Assembly: GCA_009733575.1 (NCBI GenBank)
Contig: ML769540.1
Coordinates: forward strand, 51,344-115,343
Reading direction: 5' to 3'
Source of the DNA: Gymnopus androsaceus JB14
Taxonomy: Eukaryota; Basidiomycota; Agaricomycetes; Agaricales; Omphalotaceae
Length of the DNA: 64,000 bases
Under the pieces are notes generated by a model, which ran no database searches, was not told the DNA's origin, and worked only from the letters and a program-made list of their open reading frames with translations. This document shows positions 57,771 through 64,000 of this stretch, in pieces (position 1 is the stretch's first letter; the number at the start of each line of letters is the position of its first letter). Both the position numbers and the translations under genes were made by a program.

Positions 57771-59639
57771 AGAGTATGGATCCATACATCTCATACCACT
57801 CCATACCACTCCATACCATGTATAGGAAAAGGGAGGGTAAATAGAATCTATACACCCATGCAACACCTGCCATACATCTCCATACACCTGTCCATACCAG
57901 GATCCCACACCACCCATACATACTGGTCACACAGTTGTTGTCATCAAGCACCAAAGATACAAAGAATAATATATATTTCAGTGTCAAAACAACAGCGAGG
58001 GAAGGTAAGATACGCTAGATACAAACTACATGGATAGCATCAAAATTGGTGTCTTCAAAGGCAAAACCAGGTAAGCGAAGAGCTGTGACGGCGGAAGATT
58101 GCAAACGGAGATCAGTTTAGAGAACGTGGCGAGCAAAAAAAGGTAAAACAAGGAGTGCACATATTTCACAAACAAGGAGTTTGCGGATAAGCAACTCGGT
58201 TGACTTTTGGTAGCACCTAATTTCACGAAGAGCGACGGAATCGACGGAATCAATGAGGCTTTGCCACGTCACCAACTGTCTGACTGTAGCCAAGTTCGAG
58301 GGGTTGAAGGCCTTGGAGGTACCATTGAAAAAGTTATTAGAGATAGTGAGGAGATAGTGAAAGTGAAAGCGCACCGCAACAGGACATGAGGCACAGCAAC
58401 ATATTACTTTGTGGACCTTGCTGCACTGTTCAAGGAATTTGACAAAGCAGTTGTGCTAGCGGCATATGCGGATGGAATGAAACCAACATTGCGAGCAGCA
58501 CACGATTGCTGAGCACAAGAGCCTGGGGTACAGACATTAGCAAAGAGAGAAAAAAAAGTATGAGACAACAGTGTACATATAAGCAAGTCCCCTACAAGGT
58601 TACCAGCGCATCATCCGAGCATGAGAGCTTGAAGTGCATCATTAGCGAATAAAATAAAGGCAATAATAACCTACATCGTGGTTGGAGTTCAGTCTGAACG
58701 AAACAAAAAGGCACTCACTCCTGCAAAAAGCTGACGAAACCTTCAATATGTAGGAGACCAAGGGTGCGAAAGCAGAGTTGGCAGATACAATGAAATAAGT
58801 GCTTTGACAAGACTTGAGGTGTTGAGGCTTGGTTCCATTATCGAAGTCTGAGATGGAGACATTTGAGAACAGCCTGAACAGGATAATCAACACGTGAAAA
58901 AAAGTGACCAGATGACGTTAGTTTAGGGCAGGCATCGGCAGGCGCCGGCTGCCAGCTTTGGGATCTTTTTTTTTTTGCAATACCATGTATCGATATCTCT
59001 TCGAGTTTGACTGGTATTTTACAGTGCATATCCATCTCATTGCTCTAAATGACCGAATCAAAGTATATTTCTGTTTTATTAATGTAACAAAGTTCCATAC
59101 AACCCCATACTCGAGGGATGTATGGAGCAAATTTGATCAAATTGTGATTTTTTGGTATGGAAGGTATGGCATCTATACACTCATACCGTCATAGATTTCC
59201 CAACTTGCTGATGTTGTTTGAGGTATCACATAGATGATCTATGATTGTTGTTCTAAAAATCCTTTAATCTTTAACAATTTCTTGTAGAGTACTTATCACA
59301 ATTGCACTTATGATACAACTGTTTTGCCTGATCCCGCTGAGAAAAAATTAACATATTGAGAACTTAGAATAGAATTTCATGCATTCATAATTCGCTCCGC
59401 TCACCTTTGCCTTGAATCCACAGCAATCCACTATTGTTATTCCACTCAATATATTTAGGATGTTCAATGATCCATATTCCAGTTCCAGCAGTTTTGTTGT
59501 TAGCAGCTGTATTGAAATTGGTAGAGCAATCTGGTGCCTTAATCCAGTCTCTGATTTTATGTGCTTGATCATGTGCTTGATTATATGCTGAGTTGAATTA
59601 CAGTCAAATACATATTTTTTTTTAAAAAACACCTTGGAT
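57771..59639. other. Non-coding, with CCATAC-rich low-complexity DNA
   Basis: 57780-57910 is rich in CCATACCACT-like units. 59090-59190 carries similar motifs in both orientations. I found no P-loop or other NLR exon here and no other gene. Confidence 0.4.
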
Positions 59640-59935
59640 AACTAAATAGCTCACACTGAATAGTAACATTTGATGAATCTTTTGCATTGATGAAAGTTCC
59701 ACCATATATCCCAAAGTTGGAAGAATTTGCAAACTGACTTTAAACAAGCAAATATTACCAACATTGCTCCTATCAAGAAACTAGTATCCCACCTGCCACT
59801 GTAATTAAAAGTGTTTCCTTGCTCATGTCTACATGATTAAAAACACCAGTACTTGTACAAGTGATAAAGGTAACTGGAACGCCTAGCTTACTGCCAGTGG
59901 GCCGGGCAGTGGCTGCCTGGGTCAAAAAATTCTGT
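59640..59935 (-). pseudogene. Remnant exons, possible N-terminal part of an NLR-type gene
   Basis: Minus-strand pieces QFANSSNFGIYGGTFINAKD with SSNVTIQC (59715-59650) and LGVPVTFITCTSTGVFNHVD with MSKETLLITV (59895-59815) look protein-coding and are separated by a candidate intron. The SNFxIYGGTF motif is reminiscent of segments before NACHT domains in mushroom NLRs. No complete gene can be joined to the NACHT exon 1.9 kb away. Confidence 0.4.
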
Positions 59936-60389
59936 CATGATAATGAGGAGGGGATGAAGTAAGAATCATGCTAAGGACAGAGCATTTATATACCCGCTAC
60001 CCTTATTTACTATTCTTTATGTTTTGATGACCTGCCATCCACCAATGTAATGACGTTAAACAACGTTCCCGAACCATTGTATAGTACATATGCTAGTCTT
60101 GTACTTTGTTGATCATGAGCGATAACGTGCGAGTTATAAGTAGCTACTACTAGCATCTTTGTAGATCTTTGTAGATCTTTGTACTTACTCAGCGCTGACC
60201 ATTGAACTCGCCGTAAAAGTGCTCTATTGATTGACCGGCTTGCTGGATTGCCCACAAGTAGCGTACTTGCACTATACATATAAAGCATATAGAGTATATA
60301 CATGAATAATATACTATAGGGTGTAGGTTGACGGCCACCTCGTAAGGCCATTTTAGATATCTTGCAGTACAAGGAGCAATCATGGCTTA

Positions 60390-60603
60390 ATATGACATCT
60401 GTTGTGATACATGATACAATGTTCCTCGAGAAAAGAACAGGGTTGAGTAATAAGTATATTCCGTTTGAGCCTCATAGTGGTGGCAGTGAGGCAAACAGAT
60501 GAGGGATCAATGTACTACAGGCGTATTTATATAGTAAAGTATTAATTTCCAATCAGAGGCTGTGGCGAGCAACGGCACTCAAAAAAACAAAACAAATCCA
60601 ACA
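60390..60603 (-). repeat. Right inverted arm flanking the NLR locus
   Basis: It is the reverse complement of 54260-54475 over about 215 bp, with moderate divergence. It lies just upstream (in the minus-strand sense) of the NLR remnants, so it could alternatively be a shared promoter/5' region. Confidence 0.7.
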
Positions 60604-61923
60604 GCATCTCATCTGAAGGCGATGGGTCTTGCAAACTTTTTGAGTCTTCTGTAACTGTTGCATCTCCACTTTTGATTAAGCTATGAGCAATTTCCCGTCC
60701 GAAGTCTAAATTTGTGGCAACTCCACTATTCGATTCAGGGCCCCGGCCAGGGATTGAAGATCATTCAACTTGAAAGTCATATTTGTGGTCCAGAATAATG
60801 GTAGCATTGGATTCGGTACAAGATGGTACGTCTGAGGTCCAAGGTGTGCTGTTCATGCGATGTTCAACGATATGATTTGACTACCGGATCGGAGCGAATA
60901 AGGACCAACTTTACCGGTGTTCGGCCACCGGGCGTTGGTCAAAGCTGTAGCTCGCAAGCCGTTCAAGTTTCGGGAGTCTTCAAAGTAAAATTTGAGGATC
61001 GATGTTACATTACCGTGACGACGAAGCAAGAAAAATCTTCTGTTCGGAATAGAAACCACGGGGACAGTTCCAGTTTCCTGGTACTTCGCGAATAGCCTAT
61101 GTTCCCAGCCGACTTAACTTGCAGGGCCCGGTTGACAGGCTGATAGGTCATTTATCCTATGGTGAAACTAAAGGTTCGCGCGATTTTGACGATTCCTGGT
61201 TGGAAGGAAGGAAACTTAAACCTGAGAAATCATTTACCTGTTTTTTTTAGTCGCTAAAGTAAAATTTTCAGTGAACCCGGGATACAGTTCATATTTTGAC
61301 GAGTCAGAGCATCCAAGACTTTCAAAACACTGTAGGTCCAGGAGTATTTTTGAGGCGAAATGTTTCATCATTAATCCTTGTACTTACACAGTGATTTTGG
61401 AAGGGTCATTAAAAGCACCGCATCGACTCGTTTGCAAAATCAGTCAAGTTTAGCCGCTTCCCTTATGTACCTTATAATTTATAAAAGCCACGCCCACATT
61501 GATTGCATTGCAGAATCAGTTTAGTCTGTTTGTCCGTACATTGAACGATTTTAGGCTCTTCTCTACACTCTTATTGCTCGACACGTTATCACGACCTGGA
61601 TAAACAACCTGATAGCTTAGGACGGTGTGTGTTAACTTCGCGCGCTATATGCAGTACTGAGTATTGATCTGATCTTGAATGAAAGAAACGACCTTGAGCC
61701 CTCTCTTTTATTCACCCTCTTTATCAGTTCGGCCAGTCTCCTTGTGGTCATTGCCTTGGCATTTCCTATCAGTGCTGGCAGCGGGAATCGTACAACCAAG
61801 CTTCAAGGAAGGACTACAAATTCTGAAAGTGGAGGTGACAATCTTTAGTTATCTGCCATTGCATATCTGACCATGTAACTGCTAGCATCCACCGCTGATA
61901 CCAAGATCAGAATATCAGTTGAA
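60604..61923. other. Intergenic
   Basis: Short open frames on both strands (for example 60823-61095 plus) have no recognised motif. No gene is supported. Confidence 0.35.
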
Positions 61924-62309
61924 ATGTCTATTCTCTTCTCGAGCACCGCAGGCGAACACTGGGTCTTGATCCTCGACAAAAACCGGGAAGTTCCATGCGA
62001 AACAGCTTTCGTGGAATAAGGCAACCCCATTGGAGCCTTCCGAGTAAGTACACCAAAGTTTACAAAAATCCCATAAACTTCGAATGTGAAGCAACCTTCG
62101 AAGACCATGCCCAGAAGGAAAGAGTCTTTGAAGAACTGGTGCAATGGAGAACGCCGCAGGAGAAAGGTTGGAATTGTATGGATTATATCAAGTATGCGTT
62201 GGAGTATCTAGCCCGGGAGGATGAGAGGCACGAGAAGCATATTCCATCCGTTCCACGAAGCTGTACAAAGAAAATTATGACAAGGTACGAGAGAAGGTGT
62301 ATGGGGTGA
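61924..62309 (+). pseudogene. Fragment of an uncharacterised basidiomycete protein
   Basis: MSILFSSTAGEHWVLILDKN (61924) and, in another frame after a candidate intron, NFECEATFEDHAQKERVFEE with LVQWRTPQEKGWNCMDYIKY resemble a small cysteine-containing fungal domain (HW at the start, WNC-x-D/H later). A TAA after ETAFVE interrupts it. It may be DUF7770-like, but I cannot confirm that. Confidence 0.35.
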
Positions 62310-62542
62310 AACCGAAACCTTTAGAGGCCGGTCGTTCGGTTGGTGGGGCGGAGTGAATCTCGCAGAGAAGAGCCAACAGGAGCAGCAGAATAATCGATGT
62401 ATATGAGATTTTTTAATTGCCGAGGGTCAAGAGTCTAAGTATTAGGCCATTTCAACTTGGTTCGTCACAGCAAGAATTTGTGGTAATTGAAGTACGCCGT
62501 CGCCACGTGCTCCGCTAATAAAAGGTGAGCGCTTGTTTTGCA

Positions 62543-64000
62543 ATGACCGACCTCCGCCAAGTTCCGTCTTCAATGTCAGCCAAAGACCGGCATTACTGGA
62601 CTCAACTTCGAGCAGCTCTCACCGCCGGCCAATGGCTTTCTTCTGCTCCGGCCAAAGCTCCAAATGGATCCCCCCTACCTTGGTCTGAATTATTTCGAAA
62701 ATTCAACAAGCACTGTAAGGGGTACACCGATGTCTCTCAAGTTGCTTCCCAAACCCAAGCTTTGGCTATACTTCTTTGTGCGAACTCCAAGGATGAAGAT
62801 CAAGATGAGCCTGTGAGACCCGAGGAATACCCTCTTGATTTGGGCGACGAATGTGTTCTGCCCCCGGAGAGGATTGAGGAGGCGCAGATTGGGTATGATG
62901 CTTTGAAGAAATTGGAGTCTTCAAACTTTGATGCAAGTCTTATTACTTGATAATTGCTAATTATTGACCTCGGTGCAGACACTAAATTTTGCACTAGCAT
63001 ACTATGCTTATGCATTGGGAAATCCCTCGGAATGTCTGGACCATCTCAGCAAAGTTCCCAATGTGTCCCATGTACAAAATCATATCCCTCTCCCATCTAC
63101 CCTCCGCGCAAGTACACTACAGGTATCTGTCGATAGCTCCAGTATATCCTCTGTTAGTCCTGCGGGCAGTTTCATCGGAACCATCGAATCCGCGCTATCC
63201 ATCGCAGAAATCAAAGATGGAAGAGCTTGGGCAATGGCAGAAACGATACGAAGTCTATGCCTACAAGGTATGTTGGTTATCTGCTAGAAGATATCCTCAT
63301 TCTTACTCACCCACCTGGACACCGCAGGCATGTCTCACGAAAAACTCTTCCCCAACGAGCCCCGAAAAGCTCTCAAAATATACGCTGCCTCGTTCCCCCT
63401 CCTCACAGTCGTCGAAACCGAACTCGCATCCGCACCAGTCCCCACCTCCTCCGGCAAAATCGACTTTTCCTCCTTCACCCGATTCCGTGAAATCTGGCGC
63501 TGGGTCGAACGCTTACTCTGGCGCGCGATAGTTCTTGGCTCCCGCGTATTTAACATTCACCATGATCATAAACATAATTCGTGTCGAGAACCTGATTCGT
63601 TATGGACCTGGCTCGAACATTATTCTAGTTGTAGCGTCTACTGGCCATCGAATTTCCGCACCTCGCATCGGTCGACGATATCGGTTATCTATCTCCGTGC
63701 ATTGGTGATGCGGTATGGTACTGATGCCTCGACGCTGGTCAATGCCAATGCGCGATTGAAGCCGCACCCACCTCAGTGGATGCATACGGCCCGCAGTGTC
63801 ATTCAAGAGTATCGCGCCATACTGAACGTTTCAACGAAATTCCCAAGCGCCGGTGAACGGAATTATAAGGTTGAGGATTTTGCGGAGCAGTGTGTTGCGG
63901 TATGGGAGACGAGTGGAGCTGTTGGGGAATATGGTGGATGGGTTCTTGATGTATGTCGATTCATCCCTAAGTGAACGGCTCGTCTCGTACTGATGATACT
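62543..64000 (+). CDS. Ypp1-like TPR cargo-transport protein, 5' part
   Basis: The start MTDLRQVPSSMSAKDRHYWT (62543) is followed by LRAALTAGQWLSSAPAKAPN, WSELFRKFNKHCKGYTDVSQ and ALAILLCANSKDEDQDEPVR, with exon 1 ending LESSNFD. A GC-AG intron (62933-62978) leads to TLNFALAYYAYALGNPSECL (TPR-like) and AEIKDGRAWAMAETIRSLCL. After a GT-AG intron come MSHEKLFPNEPRKALKIYAA, RFREIWRWVERLLWRAIVLG and MRYGTDASTLVNANARLKPH, up to GEYGGWVLD and a donor at about 63952. The order fits fungal Ypp1/TTC7 scaffolds, which help bring PI4-kinase to the plasma membrane. The gene runs off the window, so the call is moderate. Confidence 0.6.

Overview
The window is nuclear DNA of a filamentous basidiomycete, almost certainly a mushroom-forming Agaricomycete. 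Genes are cut by many introns of about 45-60 nt. A class I hydrophobin with all eight cysteines, a GH3 beta-glucosidase, a microsomal-type P450, a NACHT-ankyrin gene and a 72-residue membrane peptide family that I recall from Agaricomycetes all fit this. No rRNA, intact tRNA or CRISPR array was seen.

Layout. 0-10 kb: the 3' part of an alcohol dehydrogenase, then a segmental duplication of about 3.5 kb carrying two copies of a ubiquitin-domain/zinc-finger gene. A decayed TPR/CCCH gene lies between the copies. 10-16 kb: the mitochondrial import receptor Tom70 and a CH-like conserved protein. 16-21 kb: an eroded ABC half-transporter, a 2-oxoglutarate oxygenase with three Gcn4-type sites upstream, and a block of small repeats. 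21-25 kb: the 72-residue membrane peptide, a GNAT acetyltransferase and Elongator subunit Elp6. 26-35 kb: a secreted 30-residue-repeat protein, a cytochrome P450, an HHE (hemerythrin-like) protein and a GH3 beta-glucosidase.

35-41 kb: diphthamide synthase subunit Dph2 back to back with the SNARE Ykt6, a broken F-box gene and the hydrophobin. 41-44 kb: a gene-poor stretch with a complete 539-bp MITE that has a perfect 9-bp target duplication. 44-53.5 kb: an NADP-dependent double-bond reductase, a large oligopeptide transporter and an Eos1-like ER protein. 53.5-61 kb: AT-rich, repeat-laden DNA holding a NACHT-ankyrin gene with twelve near-identical ankyrin repeats and one in-frame stop. It is flanked by inverted arms of about 215 bp that are 6.3 kb apart. 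61-64 kb: a gene fragment and the start of a Ypp1-like TPR gene that runs off the window.

The housekeeping genes (Tom70, Elp6, Dph2, Ykt6, Eos1, Ypp1) do not form a pathway cluster. Single-base indels, mostly in short homopolymers, break several otherwise well-conserved genes (GH3, Dph2, the repeat protein). Draft-assembly error must therefore be separated from real pseudogenisation. The most interesting loci are the repeat-peptide precursor, the inverted-repeat-flanked NLR, the 9-bp-TSD MITE and the 72-residue membrane peptide.
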